A DNA stretch of 64,000 bases from Dactylosporangium sp. AC04546 (GTDB lineage Bacteria; Actinomycetota; Actinomycetes; Mycobacteriales; Micromonosporaceae), in the NCBI RefSeq assembly GCF_022095675.1, contig NZ_JAHYSG010000044.1, forward strand, positions 1 through 64,000, written 5' to 3'. This document shows, piece after piece, positions 20,253 through 27,912 of this stretch (position 1 is its first letter; each line of letters opens with the position of its first letter). The notes below the pieces were generated by a model. The model ran no database searches. It worked only from the letters and a program-made list of their open reading frames with translations, and was not told where the DNA came from. The translations under genes and the position numbers were made by a program.

Positions 20253-20308
20253 CATGATCCATGGAGCGTTCTGGTTGCCATGGCAGCCGGAACGCGCCAT
20301 CGATCATG
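20253..20308. repeat. 56-bp imperfect palindrome, copy 2
   Basis: Same length, same CATGATC/GATCATG ends and same GCCATGGC centre as the copy 17 bp upstream, but with GCGTTC/GAACGC middle arms. Compensated arm changes between copies indicate conservation of the fold rather than the sequence. Confidence 0.75.
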
Positions 20309-20563
20309 AAGACGGGCCGTTGAGGCCCGAGCGTCAGGCAACCGAGGCGTACACCGCGGCCGGCTGGGTCAGCTCCGCCTGGTCGCGCGGCGTGCCCCGC
20401 CCCGGTCGATCGACTCCGCCGTCGCCGACGCCCGCCGCACGGCCGCACCCCTCATGGAGGTGCTGATCAATCCACCCTGGCCCAGGAGGGACCATCACGA
20501 GCATCGAACGACGCCTCCATTCCGCCGAGCCGGGGGTGGCCGATAGCGGGCGGCGGTGGCGTA

Positions 20564-20585
20564 AATCCTACTATGCGGATGGGAT
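20564..20585. promoter_or_regulatory. Candidate operator shared with sulfur cluster
   Basis: AATCCTAC, five bases, GGATG, then GGAT. It matches the arrangement at 14874-14896 in the divergent control region and lies 38 bp before the GNAT ATG. Confidence 0.35.
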
Positions 20586-20622
20586 ATCGACAGTGCGGCC
20601 GCATGGATCTAGCGTTGGGATC

Positions 20623-21303
20623 ATGAGTCACGACGTGCTGGACATCCCGGCGTGGGCGGCGCTGGCCGGCCCGCACCGGCGGTTCGCCGAGGTGAGCGGC
20701 CGGGCCGTGCGGTACCACCCAGAGGTCGCGCTGTTCGGAGCCGTAGCACCCGACGCCGGCGACGACGCCTGGGACGACGTGGCGAAGCTCGCCGGCCCCG
20801 CCGAGGTGGTCACCGTCGTCGGTGAAGCTCCCCCGCCACCCGCGGCCTGGGAGGTCGTGCTGGAGATCCCGGGCGTCCAGCTCGTCGACGTCGCCCTCGA
20901 GGCCGCGCACGACCCGGAGGCCGTACGGCTAACGGCGGCCGACGTGCCCGAGATGCTCGACCTGGTCGAGCGGACCCAGCCGGGACCGTTCCGGGCGCGG
21001 ACCATCGAGCTCGGCACGTACCTCGGCCTGCGCCACAACGGCAGGCTCATCGCGATGGCGGGTGAGCGCATGCACCCGCCCGGCTGGACCGAGATCAGCG
21101 CGGTGTGCACCGACCCGGGGTACCGCGGCCGAGGTCTCGCCACCCGCCTCGTCAAGGCGGTCGCGGCCGGCATCCGCGAGCGCGGCGAGCAGCCGTTCCT
21201 GCACGCCTCGGCGTCGAACATCAACGCGATCCGGCTGTACGAGGCGCTCGGCTTCCGGCTGCGCCGCCACACGACGTTCCGGGCGGTCCGCACCCCGGGC
21301 TGA
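20623..21303 (+). CDS. GNAT-family N-acetyltransferase
   Basis: 226 aa. The C-terminal half is a GNAT fold: EISAVCTDPGYRGRGLATRLVKAV is the acetyl-CoA-binding motif A, and NAIRLYEALGF is motif B. The N-terminal ~100 residues are an extra domain, as in FR47-like acetyltransferases. ATG at 20623 (MSHDVLDIP) chosen for homology start. Substrate unknown. Confidence 0.85.
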   Translation: MSHDVLDIPAWAALAGPHRRFAEVSGRAVRYHPEVALFGAVAPDAGDDAWDDVAKLAGPAEVVTVVGEAPPPPAAWEVVLEIPGVQLVDVALEAAHDPEAVRLTAADVPEMLDLVERTQPGPFRARTIELGTYLGLRHNGRLIAMAGERMHPPGWTEISAVCTDPGYRGRGLATRLVKAVAAGIRERGEQPFLHASASNINAIRLYEALGFRLRRHTTFRAVRTPG

Positions 21304-21372
21304 ACTTGGCCCAATGAACCGCGCCGGGGATTGGCACTTCTGCGGACCAAGCCGGCGGCGTTGGATCGGGTG

Positions 21373-21975
21373 GTGACCTACGTTGACATGTGGTTCGACC
21401 CGAAGTGCCCGTGGGCCTGGAACACCTCGCGCTGGCTGCTGGAGGTCGAGCGCGTGCGGCCGGTGACGGCCCGGTTCCACGTCATGAGCCTCTGGCTGCT
21501 CAACCGGGACCGCGAGGGGCTCGAGGCCTGGTACGCCGAGTGGCTGCGCGACACGCTCGGGCCGGTGCGGGTGCTCGTCGCGGCCGCCGAGCGCTACGGC
21601 GAGCCGGTGCTGCGCGAGCTGTACACGGCGCTCGGCGACCGCATCCACCACAACCGCGAGCCGATCGGCCCCGGTCTCCACACGGGCGCCCTGACCGCGC
21701 TGGGCCTCGATCCGCGGCTGGCCGAGGCGGCGGAGTCGGACGCCTTCGACGCGGCACTGCGGCGCAGCCACCACGCCGGCCTGGACCCGGTCGGCGAGGA
21801 CCTCGGCACACCCGCGATCCACGTCGGGGACACCGCCTTCTTCGGGCCGGTGGTTTCTCCGGTACCCCGGGGAGAGGCCGCCGGCCGCCTGTTCGACGGC
21901 GTCGTGGCGGTGGCGGCGACGCCCGGCTTCGCGGAACTGAAGCGCGCCCGCAACGGGTCACCGCGAGTGGACTGA
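21373..21975 (+). CDS. DsbA-fold mycothiol-dependent nitroreductase-like protein (Rv2466c family)
   Basis: About 200 aa. WFDPKCPWAWNTSRWLLEV, FHVMSLWLLN, and LRRSHHAGLDPVGEDLGTPAIHV follow Rv2466c of M. tuberculosis, a mycothiol-dependent reductase that activates nitro-prodrugs. The Rv2466c active site is CPWC as I recall it; here it is CPWA (Cys12, Ala15), so only one thiol remains and a monothiol mechanism is expected. Start uncertain: GTG 21373 used; TTG 21331 and GTG 21370 are alternatives. Confidence 0.8.
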   Translation: MTYVDMWFDPKCPWAWNTSRWLLEVERVRPVTARFHVMSLWLLNRDREGLEAWYAEWLRDTLGPVRVLVAAAERYGEPVLRELYTALGDRIHHNREPIGPGLHTGALTALGLDPRLAEAAESDAFDAALRRSHHAGLDPVGEDLGTPAIHVGDTAFFGPVVSPVPRGEAAGRLFDGVVAVAATPGFAELKRARNGSPRVD

Positions 21976-21993
21976 CCGTCGCACAATGGAGCC

Positions 21994-22530
21994 ATGCTGC
22001 CGCCGGCCCCAGCGCCCGACGCCGTGATGTTCCGCACCACACCCTGGCGGACGGCGGGCTACATCGCCGTCACCGCGCTCGCCGCCTGGTGCGGCGCGGC
22101 CACCACCATCATGATCATGTCCATCGCCACCGGCGGGTTCTGGCGCGGCGTCGAGTTCGCGTTCTCGGCGACGGTGATCGCCCCGGCCATCGTGGGTTCC
22201 GCCCTGGGCATCTGGCTCGGCGGCGCGATGCGGGTGTGGGCCAGGGTCTCGGCGGCCGGGGTGGAGCTGGGCAACCCCCGCTCGCTGCTGATCGCGTGGC
22301 CCGACGTCGAGACGGCGGTGCAGCGCGGCCGCTGGATCTTCACGACCGTCGAGGTCGTCCTGCGGCACGACGCCCCGGTCGCGCTGCAGGAGGCGAAGGG
22401 CCGGCTGCCGCGGGAGCGGGTGCGCGCGGGACGCCGCGGTTACCCGGTCTGGCCCGCGCTCTACGCGGGCGGGACGGACGCGTTCGCGGCCGCCCTCCGG
22501 GAGCACGGGGTCGAGGTCAGGCGACCGTAG
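21994..22530 (+). CDS. Two-TM membrane protein with PH-like C-terminus, unknown function
   Basis: 178 aa. Two hydrophobic segments (TAGYIAVTALAAWCGAATTIMIMSIA and EFAFSATVIAPAIVGSALGIWLGG) are followed by a soluble part (VELGNPRSLLIAWPDVETAVQRGRWIFTTVEVVLR) that resembles bacterial PH-like domains. No specific function recognised. Overlaps the convergent IclR gene by 14 bp. Confidence 0.7.
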   Translation: MLPPAPAPDAVMFRTTPWRTAGYIAVTALAAWCGAATTIMIMSIATGGFWRGVEFAFSATVIAPAIVGSALGIWLGGAMRVWARVSAAGVELGNPRSLLIAWPDVETAVQRGRWIFTTVEVVLRHDAPVALQEAKGRLPRERVRAGRRGYPVWPALYAGGTDAFAAALREHGVEVRRP

Positions 22531-23308
22531 CCGGAACGGCGTCCAGCAGCGCCCAGTCGTGGCTGATGTCGGCCGCCGCCCGCAGCAGCTTCGGCAGGTG
22601 GTGCTCGGTCAGGTGCTCGACCGAGGTCTCGGCGGCGTGGACCGTCACGTTGATGGCGGCCACCACGCGGCCGTCGCCGTTGCGCACGGCCGTGGCCACC
22701 GAGCGGATGCCCGGCGCCAGGTCCTGGTCGGCCAGGGCCCAGCCCTTCGCGCGGACCTCGCGCAGGGCCGCGTCGAGGGCCGCGCGGTCCGGCTGCCAGC
22801 GCGCGTCGAGGCCGGCCCGGCTGGGCTCGTCGAGCACGGCGGTGAGCTCGTCCGGGGACAGGGCGGCCAGCAGTACCTTGCCCATCGAGGTCGCCGGCGC
22901 GGGGAAGCGCGTGCCGATCTGCACCGCCAGGGTGACGAGCTTCGGCACGGCCACCCGCGCGACGTAGACGATGTCGGAGCCGTCGAGCTGGGCCATCGAG
23001 GTCGACTCGCCGGTCTGCGCGACGAGCCGCTGCATGTGCGGGCGGGCGACGTCCCAGACGCTGAGCGCGTTGACGTACGCCATCCCGAGCTCCAGGACGC
23101 GCGGCGTGAGGGTGAACCCGCGGTCGGCGCGGACGTAGCCGAGCTCCTCCAGGGTGAGCAGGATGCGCCGGACGGTGGGCCGGGCCAGCCCGGTCTCGCT
23201 CGCGACCTCGCTGAGCGTCATGACCGGGCGGCCCGGCTTGAAGCAGCGCAGCACGTCGAGCCCGCGGGCGAGAGCCTCGATGAAGTCCGGTCCCGCGTCG
23301 CGTGCCAT
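22517..23308 (-). CDS. IclR-family transcriptional regulator
   Basis: 263 aa. N-terminal winged helix (LSEVASETGLARPTVRRILLTLEELGYV) and C-terminal effector domain (ATSMGKVLLAALSPDEL, GIRSVATAVRNGDGRVVAAINVT) typical of PcaR-like members. ATG at 23308 with AAGGAG upstream. Eleven bp downstream of the amidohydrolase gene, so likely co-transcribed and controlling it through the two palindromes at 24775 and 24853. Confidence 0.93.
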   Translation of the reverse strand: MARDAGPDFIEALARGLDVLRCFKPGRPVMTLSEVASETGLARPTVRRILLTLEELGYVRADRGFTLTPRVLELGMAYVNALSVWDVARPHMQRLVAQTGESTSMAQLDGSDIVYVARVAVPKLVTLAVQIGTRFPAPATSMGKVLLAALSPDELTAVLDEPSRAGLDARWQPDRAALDAALREVRAKGWALADQDLAPGIRSVATAVRNGDGRVVAAINVTVHAAETSVEHLTEHHLPKLLRAAADISHDWALLDAVPATVA

Positions 23309-23319
23309 CGGCTGCTCCT

Positions 23320-24759
23320 TCAGTCGTTCCCGCCATGCTTCCACTGCGCGGAGCCGGCGTCCCACTCGGTGTACGTGTAGGGATTGTCCAGCACCTTGGT
23401 CTCCGGGACGTCGGGGTTCATGCCCCGCTGCCACGCCTCCTCGCCCATGACCCCGACGAGGTGCTCGACCGTGCGCTCCACGGCCGCGCGGGCCCCGGCC
23501 AGGTCCACGTCCACGAGCCGGCCGTCGCGCTTCACGACCCGGCCGTTGACGAGCACCGTGTGGACGTCGGCGCGCTGGGCCTGGAAGGCGACGTGGCCGT
23601 AGGCGTTGAGGATCGGGAACATCACCGGCGAGTGGTCGTTCTTGAGCAGGACCACGTCGGCCTTCTTGCCCACTTCGAGGCTGCCGATCTTGCCGTCGAG
23701 GCCGAGGGCCTTCGCGCCACCCCGGGTCGCCCAGTCGACCACCTGCTCGGCGCGCAGGTGCACGTGGGTGACCGTATCGGCGCGGCCGTGGGCCTCCATG
23801 TGCTCGCGGGAGCGGTCAGCGCCGAGGGTCGAGCGCATGGCGGAGAACAGGTCACCGCTCCACCAGACGCTGGTGTCCATCGACAGCGAGACGGGGATGT
23901 CGTGGTCGCGCAGCTGCCAGGTTGGCGGGTACCCCTGCCCCGCGCTCTGCTCGCTCTCGGTCGAGACCGAGACGGAGCCGCCGGTGGCGGCGATGCGGTG
24001 GTACGAGTCATGCGTCAGCGTCGCGGCGTGCACGTAGATCGTCGACGGGGTCATGAACCCGTGCTCGTGCATGAGCCGGATCCCGTCGTCGTTGGTCGCG
24101 CCCCACACCCCGGCGTGGGTGGTCACGGGCACGCCGAGCTCGCGGGCCACCTCGAACGCCGCCTTCTCCGGGAACGCCGGGTCGCCGGTGACGTCGAAGG
24201 CCATCTGGAAGCCGAGCATGTCGTCGCCGGGCCGGATGCGCCGGTTGACGAAGTCGCGGAACTCGGGGCTGGCCGACCACTGCCACGGCCCCTGCTGGAT
24301 GTTGCCGTAGGCCAGGACGAAGCGGCCGGGGACGGACTGCAGGGCGTCGACGGCCGCGTCGGCGTGCTGCGTGGTCTGCAGCCCGTGCGACCAGTCGACG
24401 GTGGTGGTGACGCCGGCGTCGAGCGCCTCGAGCGCGGCGAGCACGTTGCCGGCGTGGATGTCCTCGGGACGGAAGTGCTTGCCGGACTCCAGGTAGTACC
24501 AGACGAAGTACTGCGTGAGCGTCCAGTCGGCGCCGTAGCCGCGCATCGCGGTCTGCCACATGTGCCGGTGGGTGTCGATCATGCCCGGCATGACGATGCC
24601 GCCGGAGGCGTCGATCTCGGTGGCGCCCTCCGGGGCGGTGAGGCCGGGCCCGATCTCGGCGATGCGGTCGTCGACGACCAGGACGTCGGCGGCGGGGTGA
24701 ACCGTGTGGGTGTCGTCCATCGTGAGGACCAGGCCGTTGCGGAAGAGCACCGCGCTCAT
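23320..24759 (-). CDS. Amidohydrolase-superfamily deaminase/chlorohydrolase-like enzyme
   Basis: 479 aa TIM-barrel metal hydrolase of the AtzA/TrzN/8-oxoguanine-deaminase branch: metal motif DTHRHMWQ near residue 65, later His in VTTHAGVW and YVHAATLTHDS, Asp in LSMDTSVW, and the terminal strand KKADVVLLKND. Acts in the cytosol on an N-heterocycle or similar amide; substrate cannot be assigned. ATG at 24759. Confidence 0.9.
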   Translation of the reverse strand: MSAVLFRNGLVLTMDDTHTVHPAADVLVVDDRIAEIGPGLTAPEGATEIDASGGIVMPGMIDTHRHMWQTAMRGYGADWTLTQYFVWYYLESGKHFRPEDIHAGNVLAALEALDAGVTTTVDWSHGLQTTQHADAAVDALQSVPGRFVLAYGNIQQGPWQWSASPEFRDFVNRRIRPGDDMLGFQMAFDVTGDPAFPEKAAFEVARELGVPVTTHAGVWGATNDDGIRLMHEHGFMTPSTIYVHAATLTHDSYHRIAATGGSVSVSTESEQSAGQGYPPTWQLRDHDIPVSLSMDTSVWWSGDLFSAMRSTLGADRSREHMEAHGRADTVTHVHLRAEQVVDWATRGGAKALGLDGKIGSLEVGKKADVVLLKNDHSPVMFPILNAYGHVAFQAQRADVHTVLVNGRVVKRDGRLVDVDLAGARAAVERTVEHLVGVMGEEAWQRGMNPDVPETKVLDNPYTYTEWDAGSAQWKHGGND

Positions 24760-24774
24760 CGCAGTCTCCAATCT

Positions 24775-24788
24775 CGGACGCAAGTCCG
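24775..24788. promoter_or_regulatory. Putative IclR operator 1
   Basis: CGGAC-GCAA-GTCCG, perfect palindrome 15 bp upstream of the amidohydrolase ATG. Shares GGAC-n4-GTCC and the flanking GCCAGGCG (as its reverse complement) with operator 2. Confidence 0.5.
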
Positions 24789-24852
24789 CCAGGCGGTCAG
24801 GCTGGTCAGGTGACGGAATTCTCATCCCGTCGACCACCAGTGTCAACGCCTG

Positions 24853-24868
24853 GCGGACAGATGTCCGC
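24853..24868. promoter_or_regulatory. Putative IclR operator 2
   Basis: GCGGACA-GA-TGTCCGC, a perfect 16-bp palindrome preceded by CGCCTG, about 94 bp upstream of the amidohydrolase start and abutting the stop of the esterase gene. Two similar sites in one promoter suit a tetrameric IclR protein. Confidence 0.5.
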
Positions 24869-25600
24869 TCAGCGGCTGGGCAATGGCAGCCAAGCCAGGA
24901 CATCCCGGATTCGCGCGTCCCAGTAGACCCAGTCGTGCGCACCCGGCCCGAAGTCGGTGGTCAGCGGCGCCCCGCATGCGTCGCGAAAGGCGAGGTTGCC
25001 GGGGTACAGCGGATCCTCGGTCCCGCAGGCGACGTACATCGCCGGCGGATCGCCGACCGTCCGCACGAGGTGGAGCAGATCGTCGCCGGTGCCGGCCACG
25101 CCCGCCGGGTCGCCGAAGATCCGCTCCCACATGCGCGGGTCGCCCGGCGGGCACCCGTCGGACATCCGGCCGACGAGGTCGAGCGCGCCGGAGAGGCTCG
25201 CCACTGCGGCGAACCGCTCCGGGTGGCGCAGTGCGAGCTTCATGGCGCCGTAGCCGCCCATGGACAGCCCGGCGACGAAGTTGTCGGCGCGGCGGTCGGA
25301 CAGCCGGAAGAGGCGGCGGGCCGTGCGGGGCAGCTCCTCGCTGACGAACGTCCAGTACGGCCGGCCCCACACCTCGTCGGTGTAGAAGCTGCGGTGCGCC
25401 TGCGGCATCACCACCGCGATCCCGAGGTCGGCGGCGTAGCGCTCGACGGACGTGTTGCGGGTCCAGGCGGTGTCGTCGTCGGTGAGTCCGTGCAGCAGGT
25501 ACAGGGTCGGGAAGTCGGTCCCCGCGTCGGGCAGGAGGACCGTCATCGAGGTGCCGAAGCCGAGGACGTCGGAGAAGAAGTCGCAGCGCAACAGGGCCAT
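24869..25600 (-). CDS. Alpha/beta-hydrolase esterase (esterase D / Ag85-like)
   Basis: 243 aa. YLLHGLTDDDTAW (oxyanion region), nucleophile elbow GLSMGGYGAM, late Asp in GTEDPLYP and His in GAHDWVYWD give a complete Ser-Asp-His triad. No signal peptide. Similar to tributyrin esterase-type enzymes. ATG at 25600. Confidence 0.9.
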   Translation of the reverse strand: MALLRCDFFSDVLGFGTSMTVLLPDAGTDFPTLYLLHGLTDDDTAWTRNTSVERYAADLGIAVVMPQAHRSFYTDEVWGRPYWTFVSEELPRTARRLFRLSDRRADNFVAGLSMGGYGAMKLALRHPERFAAVASLSGALDLVGRMSDGCPPGDPRMWERIFGDPAGVAGTGDDLLHLVRTVGDPPAMYVACGTEDPLYPGNLAFRDACGAPLTTDFGPGAHDWVYWDARIRDVLAWLPLPSR

Positions 25601-25935
25601 CACTGCACTGTAGAAAACAGTCGGGAAATTGACAGGATCACGACCCTGGGATGCCCACTCCTTCCAACGTGAGCCAGGCTTCTTGGAACGGTTCCAACAA
25701 GATGCACAGATATGTCCTGTCGGATCTCCTACATTCCACCGGAATCGGGCCTTCGGCACCGCCTGTGGAATCGCTCCCAAGGCAGAAAACGGCAGCTCAG
25801 GACAGTGATCACGAATCGCCGCCGCGGCCCGGTGCCCCCCGTTTTACCGACTCTGCGCGATGGCCGGTTGCGCATACGATCAGCCTTGCCCGAGGGGGTG
25901 AGTGGTTACCGGGAAAAAGATCGGAGGCCGGGTCG
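25601..25935. other. Divergent spacer with perfect LacI-type palindrome
   Basis: 335 bp between the esterase (minus) and GT2 gene (plus). TTGGAAC-G-GTTCCAA at 25683-25697 is a perfect 15-bp palindrome of the LacI/GalR-operator kind. It could serve either side, but the polysaccharide genes are the likelier target. An open frame continues upstream of the GT2 start without a ribosome-binding site; I regard it as noncoding. Confidence 0.5.
25683..25697. promoter_or_regulatory. LacI-family-like operator
   Basis: TTGGAACGGTTCCAA, perfect inverted repeat with a central G, about 240 bp upstream of the GT2 start. Confidence 0.45.
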
Positions 25936-27912
25936 TTGCTGGACACTGCCGCGCCCCGATCGGCGACACCGGAAACGCCCCCCGCGAAGCGGTCGAAAAC
26001 ACCTCGGCAGCGACTCACGCGGGCCCAGCGGCGGGCCGAGCGCCGCCAGCGCAAGCTCGCCGAGACGCACCGCTCCTACGAGGCCTGCAACGAGCTCGCC
26101 GGGCCGCTCACCACGCCCGCCGCGCCGCACCAGCCGGTCGTCTTCCGGCGCACCGCCCGCCCGTGGCAGCGCGTCATGCTGACCCTGCTCATCGCGGCCA
26201 ACTTTCTCACCGGCCTGGTCTTCCTGGGCTGGCTGGTGCTGCCGCAGCACATCCCCGGCCCGCGCGTGCTGCACGTCCACGCGGGCGACTGGCACGTGAT
26301 CGTCGCGCGGGTCGCGTTCTGCTTCGTCGTGCTCGTCGAGGGCGTGCGGCTGCTGCAGAACATCGCGGTGTGGGTGTTCGCGTGGAAGGCGCGCGACCCG
26401 GTGCCGATGGTGCCCGAGCGCGGCCTGCGCATCGCGATGCTCACCACGATCGTGCCGTCGAAGGAGCCCATCGACGTCGTCGAGCGCTCGCTGATGGCGA
26501 TGCAGAAGGTTCGGTACCCCGGGCAGGTCGACGTCTGGATCCTGGACGAGGGCGACGACCCGCGGGTCAAGGCGATGGCCAAGCGGCTGGGCGTGCACCA
26601 CTTCAGCCGCAAGGGCCGCCCGGAGTTCAACCAGGAGCACGGCGCGTTCCGCGCGAAGACCAAGTCGGGCAACCACAACGCCTGGCGGGCCACCCACGAG
26701 CACGTCTACGACGTGGTGGCGCAGATGGACCCCGACCACGTGCCGCTGCCGAGCTTCCTGGAGCGGACCGTCGGCTACTTCCGCGACCCCGACGTGGCCT
26801 TCGTCGTCGCCCCGCAGGTGTACGGCAACATGTACAACGGGTGGGTCGTGCACGGGGCGTCGGTCCAGCAGTACCTCTTCAGCGGCCTCATCGAGCGCGG
26901 CGGCAACGGCCTCGACGCGCCCCTGCTCATCGGCACCAACCACCTCTACCGGCCGCTCGCCTGGGCCCTCATCGACGGCTACCAGGACTCGATCATCGAG
27001 GACCACCTCACCAGCATGGTCGTGATGGGCGCGAAGAACCCGCTCACCGACCGCCGCTGGAAGGGCGTGTACACGCCCGACGTGCTCGCGATCGGCGAGG
27101 GCCCGACCAGCTGGACCGACTACTTCAACCAGCAGAAGCGCTGGGCCTACGGCGTCTGGGAGATCCTGCTGCGCCGCAGCCGCCCGCACCTGCGCCGGCT
27201 CAGCGCGGCCCAGCGGCTCTGCTACGGCCTCGTGCAGTCCTACTACCCGAGCGTGGCGCTGTCCGCCGTCTCGGGCGTCGCCGCCACCGGGGCCTACCTG
27301 GGCCTGGGCGTCAACGCGGCGAAGATCGAGTGGCAGCCCTGGCTCGCCCTCTGGGGCGCCAGCATGGGCACCTGGGCGCTGCTGTGGCTGTGGTTGCGCC
27401 GGTTCAACCTGGCCCGCCACGAGCGCAAGGAGATCGGCTTCCACGGCATGTTCCTGGCGCTGTTCGCGGTGCCGATCTACGTGGCCGCGGGCACGGCCGC
27501 GCTGCTGCGCCGCCCGCTCGCCTACGCGGTCACCGCCAAGGGGCGGCTGCGCAGCGTCGACGGCCCGAAGACCTTCCGGACCCACTTCGTGTGGGCGTCC
27601 GTGGGCGCCGCGCTGATCGGGTCGAGCTTCTACTTCGGGTACGACTCGATCGCCCTGCGCTTCTGGGCCGGCCTGTCCGTCGCCGTCGGGCTGTTCCCGC
27701 CGCTCATCGCGTTCGGCACCTGGCTGCGCGAGCGGCGGCTCGAGGAGCCCGAGGAGGAGCAGCTGCCCCCGACGCTCATCATGACGATCAAGGCGACGGC
27801 CTCCGCGCACGCGTCCCTCGACGTGTCGGACCTGCCCACCGTGGCCGGCATCCCGGTGGTACCGCACGCCGGCGTGCCCGCGCCCCGGGTTCCGGCCGGG
27901 GAGACGACATGA
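25936..27912 (+). CDS. Cellulose-synthase-like family 2 glycosyltransferase
   Basis: 658 aa. After a basic N-terminus, two TM helices precede the GT-A domain and about four or five follow it. Processive GT2 motifs are complete: DEGDD, QMDPDHVPLP (DxD), TNHLYRP, EDHLTS (TED-like), QQKRWAYG (QxxRW). It would polymerise a beta-linked polysaccharide across the membrane. TTG start at 25936 chosen from GGAGG at 25923-25927, eight bases upstream; an upstream frame adds 95 unlikely residues. No PilZ domain seen. Coupled by ATGA to a GH26 enzyme. Confidence 0.88.
   Translation: MLDTAAPRSATPETPPAKRSKTPRQRLTRAQRRAERRQRKLAETHRSYEACNELAGPLTTPAAPHQPVVFRRTARPWQRVMLTLLIAANFLTGLVFLGWLVLPQHIPGPRVLHVHAGDWHVIVARVAFCFVVLVEGVRLLQNIAVWVFAWKARDPVPMVPERGLRIAMLTTIVPSKEPIDVVERSLMAMQKVRYPGQVDVWILDEGDDPRVKAMAKRLGVHHFSRKGRPEFNQEHGAFRAKTKSGNHNAWRATHEHVYDVVAQMDPDHVPLPSFLERTVGYFRDPDVAFVVAPQVYGNMYNGWVVHGASVQQYLFSGLIERGGNGLDAPLLIGTNHLYRPLAWALIDGYQDSIIEDHLTSMVVMGAKNPLTDRRWKGVYTPDVLAIGEGPTSWTDYFNQQKRWAYGVWEILLRRSRPHLRRLSAAQRLCYGLVQSYYPSVALSAVSGVAATGAYLGLGVNAAKIEWQPWLALWGASMGTWALLWLWLRRFNLARHERKEIGFHGMFLALFAVPIYVAAGTAALLRRPLAYAVTAKGRLRSVDGPKTFRTHFVWASVGAALIGSSFYFGYDSIALRFWAGLSVAVGLFPPLIAFGTWLRERRLEEPEEEQLPPTLIMTIKATASAHASLDVSDLPTVAGIPVVPHAGVPAPRVPAGETT

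Larger units (their letters stand above)
20114..20622. other. Long spacer with palindromic repeats
   Basis: 509 bp without a convincing gene. It holds two related 56-bp imperfect palindromes (listed separately), then about 250 bp in which I see no feature, then an AATCCTAC motif at 20564 near the GNAT start. The frame just before the GNAT start (ITSIERRLHS...) has no stop and no ribosome-binding site; I treat it as noncoding. Confidence 0.6.

Noticed and set aside
20320..20622. Possible remnant gene before the GNAT start (ITSIERRLHS..., MEVLINPPW...)
   Set aside because: No ribosome-binding site, no family resemblance and no conserved start; too short to call a pseudogene.
25651..25935. 95-residue N-terminal extension of the GT2 protein
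   Set aside because: No ribosome-binding site; unusual codon use and composition; GGAGG-TTG at 25936 explains the start.
25880..25935. Riboswitch-like leader before the GT2 gene (gggggtgagtgg...)
   Set aside because: Some resemblance to a c-di-AMP leader fragment but I could not assemble the conserved core or pairing.
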